Source: Akkermansiaceae bacterium
Lineage (GTDB): Bacteria; Verrucomicrobiota; Verrucomicrobiia; Verrucomicrobiales; Akkermansiaceae
Reading direction: 5' to 3'
NCBI GenBank assembly: GCA_015062005.1
Contig: SUVL01000001.1
Span: 1 to 64,000, forward strand
Length of the DNA: 64,000 bases
Below the pieces are notes generated by a model, which was not told the origin of the DNA, did not search any database, and saw nothing but the letters and a program-made list of their open reading frames with translations. Shown here piece by piece: positions 1 through 8,259 of the stretch. The first letter of the stretch is position 1, and each line of letters begins with the position of its first letter. Both the position numbers and the translations under genes were made by a program.

Positions 1-123
1 AAATCGCTCCAAAAATGGATTGACATCAGAGGGTATAGAATGATATAAAAACAGCACACGCCAAATGCACACAAGAGAGGGGGCTTAAATTGGCTTCCTA
101 AGTGTCGAAAGAATGGCGCCAGT

Positions 124-192
124 TTACAATTTGTCAATCGTAAATTGTCAATCGTAAATCCTCGTGTCCCAAATCTTTGAAACACGTGTGGT
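124..192 (-). repeat. Truncated copy of the 211-bp MITE-like element
   Basis: Read on the minus strand, this stretch matches roughly the first 65 bases of the elements at 5190-5400 and 11320-11530: the CACACGTGT end, a decayed inner inverted repeat, then ATTTACGATTGACAATTTAC. The other end is missing, so it is a relic. It stops about 20 bp short of the htpG -35 box. The rest of 1-210 holds no gene that I can see. Confidence 0.75.
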
Positions 193-210
193 TGCTGCCA
201 CAATACCCGC

Positions 211-238
211 TTGACCTTTGGAACGGGGGAAGTAGAAT
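211..238 (+). promoter_or_regulatory. htpG promoter
   Basis: TTGACC at 211-216 and TAGAAT at 233-238, spaced by 16 bp, give a good sigma-70-type promoter. The start would lie near 245, leaving a leader of about 23 nt before the htpG ATG. No CIRCE-type inverted repeat is visible. Confidence 0.6.
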
Positions 239-267
239 AATCGGCAAACTTAAAAAGAATCGAAACT

Positions 268-2109
268 ATGGCAAATACGCATCAGTTCCAGACGGAGGTC
301 CGGCAGCTGCTGGACATTGTGATTCATGCATTTTACAGCGACCGCGAGGTGTTCGTGCGAGAGCTGGTTTCCAACGCTTCCGATGCGCTGGAGAAGCTGC
401 GCCTCAAGCATCTGACGCAGACCGCCATCTACGAGCCGGAGCGCGAGCTTCGCATCACCATCACGACGGATGAAGAGGCTGGCACCCTCACCATCGCCGA
501 CAGCGGTATCGGCATGACCCAGGATGAGGTGGTGGAGTTCCTGGGCACGATTGCCCACTCCGGCACCAAGAAGTTCCTGGAAGCCATGAAAGAGAGCAAG
601 GGCGGCACCCAGGACCTCATCGGCCAGTTCGGTGTGGGCTTCTACAGCGTGTTCATGGCTGCGGATAAGGTGGAGGTGACCACCCGCTCCTGGCAGCCGG
701 AGGCTGCCCCCGTGCTGTGGACGAGCGATGGCCAGGAGGGCTACGAACTCAGCGAGGCCGCAGCCGATACCCCGCGCGGCACCAGCATCAGGATCTTCCT
801 GAAGGAGGATGCCAAAAACTTCTCCAAGGGCGACCACACCCGCTACATCCTTTCCAAGTACAGCAACTTCGTGGGCTTCCCCATCGATTTCAATGGCGAG
901 CACCTCAATACCGTGCAGGCTATCTGGATGAAGAACAAGAAGGACGTGAGCCCGGAGGAATACGAGGGCTTCTACCAGTTCATTGCCCACACGGAGAGCA
1001 AGCCGCTGAGCTACATGCACTTCAGCGCCGATGCCCCCATCGTGCTCAATTCCGTGCTCTTTGTGCCGGAGGAAAACCCGGAGGCCATGGGCTTCGGCCG
1101 CTGCGAGCCGATGGTATCGCTCTACTGCCACAAGGTGCTCATCGATAGCAAGCCCGAGAAGCTGCTGCCGGAGTGGCTGCGCTTCCTGGCCGGTGTGGTG
1201 GACAGCGAGGACCTGCCGCTGAATATCTCCCGCGAGATGCTGCAGGATAATTCCCTGCTGCGCAAGGTGGCCGGTATCATCACCAAGCGCTTCATCAAGC
1301 ACCTGGAGGGCGTGGCTAAGAATGAGACCGAGACCTACGAGAAATTCTGGCGCACCTTCTCCCGCTACATCAAGGAGGGTATCGTGACCAGCTGGGAGCA
1401 CAAGGATGCCCTGGGCAAGCTCGTGCGCTTCGAATCCACCTTCACTGAGGCTGGCAAGCTCACCAGCTTCGAGGACTACGTGTCCCGCATGAAGGAGAAC
1501 CAGAAGGATATCTACGTGCTCTACGGCGCCAGCCGCAGCCAGCTGGAGAACTCCCCCTATCTGGATGCGCTGAAGGCCCGCGGCTTCGAGGTGGGCTTCT
1601 TCACCGAGGGCGGCGACCAGTTCGTGGTCGAAAGCCTCATGAAGTTCGGTGAGAAGGGTATCAAGTCCATCGACCGCGCTGACCTGGAGCTGCCCCCGCT
1701 GGAAGCCCAGCCTGACCAGCCCGGCCTGGATGACGCCGAGGCCGAGGGCCTCACCACCTGGGTGAGCGATACCTTCAAGGACCGCTTCAGCAAGGTGAGC
1801 ACCAGCGACCGCGTGACCAGCGCCCCGGCCATTGCCCTGCAGGGCGAGGGCGATATCTCCCCGGAAATCAAGGCCTACCTCCGCGCCATGGGCCAGGAAG
1901 TGCCCGAAACCCACCCGGAGATTGCCTTCAACCCGCACAACCCCATCGTCATGAAGCTCGCCGAGCTCCGCAGCAAGGATGAAGCCCTGGCCACCCTCCT
2001 GGCCGACCAGCTCATCAACACCGCCCTGCTCCGCGCCGGCATGCTCGATGACCCCGCCAAGCTGGCCGATAACTCCCAGGCCCTGCTGGAGAAGCTGCTG
2101 AATAAGTAA
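268..2109 (+). CDS. htpG: Chaperone HtpG (Hsp90 family)
   Basis: Cytoplasmic ATP-dependent Hsp90 chaperone that helps client proteins fold under stress. The 613-residue length is normal for bacterial HtpG. The N-terminal GHKL ATPase shows the helix motif ELVSNASDALEKL (about 32-44), DSGIGM (79-84) and GQFGVGFYS (120-128), all needed for ATP binding. Middle and C-terminal dimerisation regions follow without a break. The start fits the conserved QTEVRQLLDIVIHAFYS opening. The gene has its own promoter at 211-238 and faces the next gene convergently. Family assignment is secure; client specificity cannot be read. Confidence 0.97.
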   Translation: MANTHQFQTEVRQLLDIVIHAFYSDREVFVRELVSNASDALEKLRLKHLTQTAIYEPERELRITITTDEEAGTLTIADSGIGMTQDEVVEFLGTIAHSGTKKFLEAMKESKGGTQDLIGQFGVGFYSVFMAADKVEVTTRSWQPEAAPVLWTSDGQEGYELSEAAADTPRGTSIRIFLKEDAKNFSKGDHTRYILSKYSNFVGFPIDFNGEHLNTVQAIWMKNKKDVSPEEYEGFYQFIAHTESKPLSYMHFSADAPIVLNSVLFVPEENPEAMGFGRCEPMVSLYCHKVLIDSKPEKLLPEWLRFLAGVVDSEDLPLNISREMLQDNSLLRKVAGIITKRFIKHLEGVAKNETETYEKFWRTFSRYIKEGIVTSWEHKDALGKLVRFESTFTEAGKLTSFEDYVSRMKENQKDIYVLYGASRSQLENSPYLDALKARGFEVGFFTEGGDQFVVESLMKFGEKGIKSIDRADLELPPLEAQPDQPGLDDAEAEGLTTWVSDTFKDRFSKVSTSDRVTSAPAIALQGEGDISPEIKAYLRAMGQEVPETHPEIAFNPHNPIVMKLAELRSKDEALATLLADQLINTALLRAGMLDDPAKLADNSQALLEKLLNK

Positions 2110-2192
2110 GCCGCAGCTCCCGCCCGACTATTTCCGCAGCCCGCTCCCTCCCCCGGAGCGGGCTGTGTTCATCGCCGGACAAATGATAATTG

Positions 2193-2412
2193 GGAACTCT
2201 AATAACTCACTAAATTGATGTTTGAAAGTACAATGTACAAAGGACAAAGTACAATTTGAAAGTTCCCTGCGGCTCCGCCGCAGCCGTTTAAAATGGCGAG
2301 CCTAAGGCGAGCGGAACTCCTAAATTGTCCTTTGTAATTTGTCCTTTGTACATCCCGACAGATTCCAATTTTTCGTTCCGTCAAAGCAATAATCTTTAAT
2401 TGCCGGAGCCAT
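2193..2412. repeat. Modular palindromic repeat
   Basis: The intergenic stretch after htpG starts with GGGAACTCTAATAACTCAC, which resembles the ends of the transposase-linked repeats at 15.5 and 46.2 kb. It continues with GTACAATGTACAAAGGACAA (from 2229), a GC hairpin CTGCGGCTCCGCCGCAG, and an inverted copy CCTTTGTACAT ending at 2351. The same block recurs at about 46288-46420. A tail (CGTTCCGTCAAAGC...GCCGGAGCC) recurs at about 32660. No gene is visible here. Confidence 0.75.
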
Positions 2413-2449
2413 AACAGGGGGGGAGGGAAGCGAGCCCGCGCTAAAGCAG

Positions 2450-2483
2450 AAACGCTGCGATTCCAAAGGGAATCGCAGCGTTT
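2450..2483 (-). terminator. Terminator of the carboxyltransferase gene
   Basis: A perfect 15-bp stem, AAACGCTGCGATTCC with a 4-nt loop, lies 21 bp downstream of the stop codon at 2504 on the minus strand. Confidence 0.75.
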
Positions 2484-2503
2484 GAAGGGGAGCGGGAAAA
2501 GGA

Positions 2504-4003
2504 TTACTTCTCCTCGATGGTCACGTCGTACTCGCGGCCCATGATGTTGAGCTTCATGTTGCGGCCGGAGATGGCGGCAGCCACACCCACGGTGGAGAGA
2601 GCGGCGGGAGCGCCGAAGTTCTCCTGCTTGGGAGTGGTGGGCGGCTCGGGCTTCTTGCCGGCATAGTAGTCTTCCAGCTGCTGCGGGAACATGCAGTAAA
2701 TGACGCAGTTCTCATCCGTGGCGGGCATACCCTTGGCGGTGAGCTTGTCGCGCAGGTCCTGCATGCCGGGTTTGATGAGGTCGGCGGGGCGGCAGGTGAT
2801 GGGTTCCTTGCCCATCTTCTTGGCGCAGAGGGCCTGCAGCTCGGGGTCCACGGGGGCGGGGGTGCGGCCGTAGTAGCCCAGGGCCACATCGGCGCACTGC
2901 GGGGTGATGTTCTTCCAGCGGCCGAACTTCACGTTCATCATGGCCTGCACACCTACAATCTGGGAGGTGGGAGTCACCAGCGGAATCCAGCCCAGAGCCT
3001 CGCGCACCACGGGGATTTCTGCGAACACTTCCTCGAACTTGTCGGTCATGTTCATCTCCTTGAGCTGGCTGCGGAAGTTGGAGAGCATACCGCCGGGCAC
3101 CTGGTAGCGCAGCGTATCGCTGTTCACGATTTCATTGGCGTGGCTGGTGAAGCGGGAAAGGCTGTCGTACACCGGCTGGAGCATGCCGGAGATTTCGGAA
3201 AGCTTCTTCTTGAAGTCGGCCTCGTCCTCCAGCTTCGGGGCGCGCTCATAGCCGTTCATGAGGGCGAGCATGCGCATGCAGTCCGGCTGGCCGGTACCAT
3301 TGGCGAAGGGGGCGATGGACACGTCCACGGCATCAGCACCGGCATTGATACCAGCCACGTAGGTGGCGGCGCCGAGACCGGCGGTCTCGTGGGTGTGAAT
3401 CCACACGGGGAGGTTGGTGGCATCCTTGATGGCCTTGGTCAGGGCTGCGGTCTCTGCCGGGGGGATAAGGCCGGCCATATCCTTGATGACGATGGCATCG
3501 GCGCCCATATCGGCGATTTCCTTGGCCAGCTTGGCGAAGTACTCCAGGTTGTGCACCGGGGAGGTGGTGTAGCAGATGGTGCCGTGGGCCTGGGCACCGG
3601 CTTCCTTGGCGGCCTTGATGGAGGTGCGCATGTTCTGCGGGTCGTTCAGGCAGTCAAAGATACGGAAGATGTTCATGCCATGCTTGGCACTGAGCTTCAC
3701 GAAGGCCTCCACCACGTCATCGGCATAGTGGGTGTAGCCCACGAGGTTCTGGCCGCGCAGCAGCATCATGTGCGGGGTCTTGGGAGCCAGCTTCTTGAGG
3801 GTATCCAGACGGTCGAACGGGTGCTCGCCCAGGAAGCGGAGACCGGAGTCGATGGAAGCGCCACCCCAGGTTTCCAGAGCGGAAAAGCCCATGGTGTCGA
3901 GGATGGGGGCGATTTCGAGCATCTGCTCGGTGGACATACGGGTAGCCGCCAGGGACTGGTGGCCGTCGCGCAGTACGGTGCAGTTGAATGTTGCAGGTTT
4001 CAT
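2504..4003 (-). CDS. Carboxyltransferase subunit (OadA / PycB / transcarboxylase 5S type)
   Basis: Moves a carboxyl group between biotin and pyruvate/oxaloacetate. The HMGL-like TIM barrel shows LRDGHQSLAATRM (11-23) with the metal-binding Asp13, the catalytic-type Lys174 in VIKDMAGL, and metal ligands His203 and His205 in WIHTHETAG. The conserved carboxylase domain follows, including PGGMLSN and VTPTSQIVG. It ends at 499 residues with IMGREYDVTIEEK and has no C-terminal biotinyl domain (no MKM motif). It resembles the 5S subunit of Propionibacterium transcarboxylase in length, so a separate biotin carrier must be encoded elsewhere. Partners are not in this window, so the exact enzyme (oxaloacetate decarboxylase, pyruvate carboxylase or methylmalonyl-CoA carboxytransferase) is open. 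Confidence 0.85.
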   Translation of the reverse strand: MKPATFNCTVLRDGHQSLAATRMSTEQMLEIAPILDTMGFSALETWGGASIDSGLRFLGEHPFDRLDTLKKLAPKTPHMMLLRGQNLVGYTHYADDVVEAFVKLSAKHGMNIFRIFDCLNDPQNMRTSIKAAKEAGAQAHGTICYTTSPVHNLEYFAKLAKEIADMGADAIVIKDMAGLIPPAETAALTKAIKDATNLPVWIHTHETAGLGAATYVAGINAGADAVDVSIAPFANGTGQPDCMRMLALMNGYERAPKLEDEADFKKKLSEISGMLQPVYDSLSRFTSHANEIVNSDTLRYQVPGGMLSNFRSQLKEMNMTDKFEEVFAEIPVVREALGWIPLVTPTSQIVGVQAMMNVKFGRWKNITPQCADVALGYYGRTPAPVDPELQALCAKKMGKEPITCRPADLIKPGMQDLRDKLTAKGMPATDENCVIYCMFPQQLEDYYAGKKPEPPTTPKQENFGAPAALSTVGVAAAISGRNMKLNIMGREYDVTIEEK

Positions 4004-4045
4004 ATCTTTAAAATTCTTGCTGGAAATACGTGATTCTATGCCCTA

Positions 4046-4075
4046 ATCCTATCACAAAACCGGCATTCGCGTCAA
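4046..4075 (-). promoter_or_regulatory. Promoter of the carboxyltransferase gene
   Basis: On the minus strand, TTGACG (4070-4075) and TAGGAT (4046-4051) are spaced by 18 bp. This leaves a leader of about 35 nt. Confidence 0.45.
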
Positions 4076-4102
4076 GCAACTAATGCGGGTCAGCCCCAAA
4101 AA

Positions 4103-4675
4103 TCAGTTTCGGAAGGCAGCAAAGAAGCGTTCCGCCTCGTTGCACACGTTCACCGCCACGGTGTTCACATCCATGCGGGAGGCCTCCAGCCAGTAGTGGG
4201 CAGCCTGCTTGTAGAACTCGCGGCGCTCGGAATCCAGTCGCTCGAAGACAGCCCGGCGGTCGGTATTCTGCAGCAGCGGGCGGTTGGTGCTCTTGGCGGT
4301 GCGGGTAAGCAGGGCGTTGATGGAGACATTCAGCCACACGGTGAAGCCCAGCTTGCGCAGCAGCTCGCGGTTCTCCGGCCGCACCACAATGCCGCCACCT
4401 GTGGAAATGATGGACGGACTGGGAGTGGGATTATACAGCAGGTAGCGCAGCAGCGCCGTTTCCAGTGCGCGGAAGTGGGCTTCCCCCTGCTCTGCAAAAA
4501 TTGCGGGGATAGGTTTGCCAATCTGCTCTTCGATGATGGCATCCGTATCCAGCAAGGGCATGCCGGTGCGCTTGCTGAGCGCCTTGCCCACGGTGGTCTT
4601 GCCGCAGCCCATGAGCCCCACCAGGATGATGGGGCGGCCTTTCGTATCGAGCGGGTGAATGGGCGCGGGAACCAT
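4103..4675 (-). CDS. aroK: Shikimate kinase
   Basis: Phosphorylates shikimate at the 3-hydroxyl with ATP, a step towards chorismate and the aromatic amino acids; aroA for the next step lies at 43058. The 190-residue protein has the P-loop GLMGCGKTT (20-28), the shikimate-binding LLDTD (41-45), FR (68-69) and STGGGIVV (91-98). I chose the ATG at 4675, 8 nt after the stop of the upstream DapF-like gene. An in-frame ATG at 4708 would add 11 residues and overlap that gene by 26 nt. The two genes probably form an operon. Confidence 0.9.
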   Translation of the reverse strand: MVPAPIHPLDTKGRPIILVGLMGCGKTTVGKALSKRTGMPLLDTDAIIEEQIGKPIPAIFAEQGEAHFRALETALLRYLLYNPTPSPSIISTGGGIVVRPENRELLRKLGFTVWLNVSINALLTRTAKSTNRPLLQNTDRRAVFERLDSERREFYKQAAHYWLEASRMDVNTVAVNVCNEAERFFAAFRN

Positions 4676-4682
4676 GGTGAAA

Positions 4683-5123
4683 TCAAGCTTCGCAGATGAT
4701 GACCTCACCGCGGAATACGATATAGGCCTGCCCGGTCAGCCGGGGTTCCTGCGGTTCCGTCTGCTGGATAGTCACGCTATCGTCCTCATTCACCGTGCCG
4801 CGCACCAGACCGTTCGAGGTCTCAAAGCGGAATTTCCGGAGGTTGTTATCCATCAGGAAATCCACAAAGGCGGTAAAGCAGAAGGCTGCGGAGTTGCTCC
4901 ACCCTGCTTCAGTGCCATCAGACTGGTAGCAACGCATACGGGCAGTGGCCTTACCCTGGGCCGGTTCCACGACAATGAGCCCCTCGCCGCCCACACCAAA
5001 ACGGCGGTTGCAGATATCCGCGATATTCTCCCTGGTCAGCATGCTGCTGAGCGACTGGTCACGGTTATCCACCACCACAAAGTCACTTTCGGCAGCGGTC
5101 ATCTTGTAGAACTCCAGCATCAT
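4683..5123 (-). CDS. Half-length DapF-like protein, probably inactive
   Basis: The 146 residues match only the N-terminal domain of diaminopimelate epimerase: FYKMTAAESDFVVVDNRD, RRFGVGGEGLIVVEP and RMRCYQSDGTEAGWSNSAAFCF correspond to DapF's KMHGLGNDFxVVD, RHxGxGxDGLlxVEP and FNADGSExxxCGNGxRCF. The catalytic Cys of CGNG is replaced (WSNS, 75-78) and the Asn of GNDF is Ser. The second domain, with the second catalytic Cys, is absent. It therefore cannot be a normal epimerase and may bind a ligand or partner. It sits immediately upstream of shikimate kinase. A -10-like TAGAAT lies 9 nt before the ATG pair at 5120/5123. Confidence 0.7.
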   Translation of the reverse strand: MMLEFYKMTAAESDFVVVDNRDQSLSSMLTRENIADICNRRFGVGGEGLIVVEPAQGKATARMRCYQSDGTEAGWSNSAAFCFTAFVDFLMDNNLRKFRFETSNGLVRGTVNEDDSVTIQQTEPQEPRLTGQAYIVFRGEVIICEA

Positions 5124-5189
5124 AACACGGGTATTCTAGCAGAACTCCCCCCTGAGGAAAAGGCTAAAAAATGCCATTTGCCACGCCGC

Positions 5190-5400
5190 CACACGTGTCC
5201 CAAAGATTTAGGACACGTGGATTTACGATTGACAATTTACGATTGACAAATTGAAAGTTAGCGGCTTACGCCGATAGAGACACAAATAAAAGCTTACTGC
5301 CGATGGTGAGGCGGGAGATACCCCACTACGAATTTTCACACAGAATACTATGCCTTTATGTTGTTTAGGACTATTTTTCCATAACCTTTGGGACACATGT
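5190..5400. mobile_element. 211-bp MITE-like element, copy 1
   Basis: A non-coding element whose ends are inverted repeats (CACACGTGTCCCAAAG at the left, CTTTGGGACACATGT at the right). It is flanked by the direct repeat GCCACGCCGC at 5180-5189 and 5401-5410, a likely 10-bp target duplication. The interior holds a second inverted repeat (GTGTCCC...GGACAC) and no open frame that looks coding. It is about 90% identical to the copy at 11320-11530 and has the same length. Confidence 0.85.
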
Positions 5401-5434
5401 GCCACGCCGCATACTCAAACACTGGGGGGGGGAA

Positions 5435-6187
5435 TCACTGCGCATAGGAATGCATGGATTCTATCTTCGGCATCAGGTTGACCACCAGGAAAGTGACCAC
5501 CACCGCAGCAAAACCGAGCAACAGCAGCGGACGCCGCCAGCCGGCAAAAGCGGGGTAACGCTCTACATGCAGATAGATGAGGTAGATACACCAGGTGAGC
5601 AGCGACCAGGCTTCCTTGATATCCCAGGCCCAGTAACCACCCCAGGCGGCATCTGCCCAGAGCGCCCCACTCCACAGGCCGAAAGTCATGAAGGGCAGCG
5701 AGAGCCGCACCATCTCACCCGCAGCGGCAAGGAGCTGCCCGCGGCGGTATGATGCCAGCGTGAGCATGGCTGCCACCGTCATGAGGCCGTAAGAAATCAC
5801 ATAGGCCGTCACGTGCGGCACAAACCAGGGGGATTGCAAGGCGGGCATCTGGCGCCAACCAGCCTGCAGCGGCATGCAGAGGGCCCCCACCAGCGCCAGG
5901 GCGGAAGCACCGGCCAGCCATGCGGTGAGTTCCAACCCACGGAAACGCCGCAGGTAATGCGCGGCCGGCACCATGACCAGCGGGAAGAATGCCAGCACAT
6001 GCCGCATGTTGCCAAAGGGAGGGGCCTGGGCGAGCACCCAATCCGCCGCAAAGAGCAACAGAGCCCCCACCCAGGCGGCATCGAACGCGCGGCAACTATC
6101 CGGGGTGCGGCGCAGAGCTGCGGCCAGCACACTGCCCAGGCAGAGCAGGAGGGTAAAAATCGAAAGGGAGTAGACGAGCGTAATCAT
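5435..6187 (-). CDS. ccsA: Cytochrome c assembly protein CcsA (heme handling)
   Basis: Polytopic membrane protein of System II cytochrome c maturation; with ResB/CcsB it carries heme across the membrane to apocytochromes. The heme-binding WWD-type motif is present as WGGYWAWDIKEAW (about 182-194). Conserved histidines occur in the PHVTAYV segment and before the last helices. The 250-residue size is near the short end for CcsA. I start at the ATG at 6187, which overlaps the upstream ResB-like stop codon as ATGA, so translation is probably coupled. A start 10 codons earlier is possible but lies inside the upstream gene. Confidence 0.9.
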   Translation of the reverse strand: MITLVYSLSIFTLLLCLGSVLAAALRRTPDSCRAFDAAWVGALLLFAADWVLAQAPPFGNMRHVLAFFPLVMVPAAHYLRRFRGLELTAWLAGASALALVGALCMPLQAGWRQMPALQSPWFVPHVTAYVISYGLMTVAAMLTLASYRRGQLLAAAGEMVRLSLPFMTFGLWSGALWADAAWGGYWAWDIKEAWSLLTWCIYLIYLHVERYPAFAGWRRPLLLLGFAAVVVTFLVVNLMPKIESMHSYAQ

Positions 6188-7242
6188 GCCTGTTCCTCCT
6201 TTCTCCACCAGCACCACACCGCCGTGCAGATAATGACGCCCACCATGCCGGCAAGCGCGGCAAAACGCCCGGGGGCGCGGCGCGCCTGAAGGAGCACTTC
6301 GGTGGTATCTCCCGCCTGGCGATATGAAGAAAGGGAGAAGCGCCAGTCCTTACAGGCAAAGGGGGTATTCACACGCAGCTCGGCCTTGTGCGTTTCGGGG
6401 CGCCCGCGGTGGTCAGTAAAGGCAACCACACTGGCGCAATAATCCTTGACAGTGCCGGGATTCTGCACCAGCACCCGGGCGGGATTTCCCGGCAGCATCA
6501 GGAAGGGATGCGGCATACCCGGGGCTGTTTTCAGCTCGCTCACCGGCCAGCTTTCGGCGCCCAGGTGCAGCGTCTCACCCCTGCGCTCCACTTGCCGGGC
6601 CTGGCCGGGCCGGCCATTTTCAAAGGCGTAGATGGTGTAGGTGGCATCGTCATAATGGCGCACCGTGAATGCATCAATCCGGAGCCGGAAGCCGAGGGGT
6701 ATATGCCGGCCATCATCCAGGAAGAGCTCGGTGAGCTCAGTCTTGGCATCCGCCGGGAGGGTAACCGGCATGCGCACCTCACAGGCGGCATCCACAAAAG
6801 CCCCTGTTCCCAGCAGGGCCAGAGCCCAATGCACACCAGCCAGCCAGAGCACGCGCTGGTTCATGACCCGGTAGCACAAAAAGCCGAACACCGCCATGAA
6901 CACCACTCCGGTAAGAGCCACGCAGCCCATACCCACGGCACCCGCCCACATAGGGCCTCCGATGCCGGCGTACTCCAGGGCCTTGGCGCCGTACTGCACC
7001 AGCATGCTGAGCCCGGTTACCGTAAAGAACAGAAAAACGAGGCCGAAAACCAGCTGCCCCCGCCTTCCGGCAGCCAGGCGCCAGCCCCCCCACAGGCAGA
7101 GCAGCACCACCAGCGCCCCCAGCAGCAGCATGGCGCCGCTGCGGTATACCGCCGGTGCGCCCAGCAGGGGGAACGCACCCGCCAGCAACAGCACACAAGC
7201 CGCGCCCAGCGCCATCAATCCCCCTTTGAGCAATGCCGTCAT
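6184..7242 (-). CDS. ResB/CcsB-like cytochrome c biogenesis protein
   Basis: The 352-residue membrane protein has about four N-terminal membrane helices, a long extracytoplasmic stretch (about 155-320) and a final helix ending in WCWWRKEEQA. The end of the soluble part (VNTPFACKDWRFSLSSYRQA followed by ARRAPGR and a helix) matches the pattern that closes ResB domains. The direct overlap with ccsA supports a role as the ResB partner. It is shorter and more divergent than textbook ResB, so the call rests partly on context. It starts one base after the lpxR stop codon. Confidence 0.7.
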   Translation of the reverse strand: MTALLKGGLMALGAACVLLLAGAFPLLGAPAVYRSGAMLLLGALVVLLCLWGGWRLAAGRRGQLVFGLVFLFFTVTGLSMLVQYGAKALEYAGIGGPMWAGAVGMGCVALTGVVFMAVFGFLCYRVMNQRVLWLAGVHWALALLGTGAFVDAACEVRMPVTLPADAKTELTELFLDDGRHIPLGFRLRIDAFTVRHYDDATYTIYAFENGRPGQARQVERRGETLHLGAESWPVSELKTAPGMPHPFLMLPGNPARVLVQNPGTVKDYCASVVAFTDHRGRPETHKAELRVNTPFACKDWRFSLSSYRQAGDTTEVLLQARRAPGRFAALAGMVGVIICTAVWCWWRKEEQA

Positions 7243-8220
7243 TTACCAGTTGAAGGTCATGGAGAAAGTACCCAGCGCCGTGTTGTCGCGCTGCGTGCGG
7301 TAGCCGCGGGAGCGGATGAAGGCCCCCGCATAGTAATCCACCCCTTTGCGGCGCACACCCAGGCCCAGGCGGCCTTCCACCTGCCAGGGCAGGACCCCGC
7401 AAGTACGGTCGAAATCATGGAAAACCCCACCATCGATGAACATATCGCGCGCCACGTAATCCACAGAAGCGCCCATCACCAGGAAATAGGAACTATCTGC
7501 CGGGTCATAATCCGGTTTACGGATGGTGCCGCTGCCGAAGGTGGCGGAGTTATTGCGCGTCACCTGCATGGCAGGGGGCAGATTGTGGCCCACGCGGAAA
7601 CTGAAACCAGCGCCGCCAGCAATGGAAACGGTGCCCAGCTCCTCGCGGGTGTAAAAGATACCATCTGTCTGCCAGCCGTTGGAAAGTGAAGATTCCGCCC
7701 AGGCCTGCCGGTAATCCTGCTGGGCCGAAAGCTGGAAGGTCACCTCGCCGCGGATCTGGTCATTCCAGCCGTGCCAGCGCTCCAGCCGGCAAGCCTTGTG
7801 AACCATATCCTGCACCTCCCGGGCACCGGAAGCCTTGCCGGTGGTGCCCAGCTGGAACTCCACGCAGTTGCCGACATCCTCCCCTCGGTACAAATGTGCC
7901 ACACCCAGGGCCAGATACCCGGCGTACGGATGTTCACGCTCCACGGCGCCGGCAGCGTGGGTATATGGCGTGTAGATATTCTGTGTAAAGCTGAAACCCA
8001 CAGCATGATTCGGCTCCAGGGCAAAATCATGCAGATAGTCAATGCGCGTGCCGTGCGTGTAGTTACGGTCGTTAACAATGGCGGAGTCATTCTCCATCAT
8101 CCAGCGCAGGTGGTGCCGCGGGGCGGCCGTATACCCGGTTTCTCCAGGCTGGGGCAGCCATTCCATCTGGTCGACAGCCACGGAGGCTGCACCCATCATC
8201 ATCCACGGAATAAAACTCAT
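7243..8220 (-). CDS. LpxR-family outer-membrane lipid A deacylase
   Basis: LpxR enzymes are outer-membrane beta-barrels that remove the 3'-acyloxyacyl chain of lipid A. The 325-residue protein has a short hydrophobic N terminus that could be a signal peptide. The family signature ENDSAIVNDRNYTHGTR (43-59) carries the Asn-Asp pair used in catalysis. It ends with the barrel-type strand FSMTFNW, terminating in an aromatic residue. It is first in an operon with the cytochrome c assembly genes, with no functional link apparent. Confidence 0.8.
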   Translation of the reverse strand: MSFIPWMMMGAASVAVDQMEWLPQPGETGYTAAPRHHLRWMMENDSAIVNDRNYTHGTRIDYLHDFALEPNHAVGFSFTQNIYTPYTHAAGAVEREHPYAGYLALGVAHLYRGEDVGNCVEFQLGTTGKASGAREVQDMVHKACRLERWHGWNDQIRGEVTFQLSAQQDYRQAWAESSLSNGWQTDGIFYTREELGTVSIAGGAGFSFRVGHNLPPAMQVTRNNSATFGSGTIRKPDYDPADSSYFLVMGASVDYVARDMFIDGGVFHDFDRTCGVLPWQVEGRLGLGVRRKGVDYYAGAFIRSRGYRTQRDNTALGTFSMTFNW

Positions 8221-8230
8221 GACGAGAGAG

Positions 8231-8259
8231 TGTATACCCTGTTACCACTGACAAGTCAA
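8231..8259 (-). promoter_or_regulatory. lpxR promoter (near-leaderless)
   Basis: On the minus strand, TTGACT (8254-8259), a 17-bp spacer and TATACA (8231-8236) end only 10 nt before the ATG at 8220. The mRNA leader would be about 3 nt. Confidence 0.65.

Noticed and set aside
250..1938. 562-codon open frame antisense to htpG
   Set aside because: It is a shadow of the GC-rich third codon positions of htpG. It has no family features, and htpG is certain.
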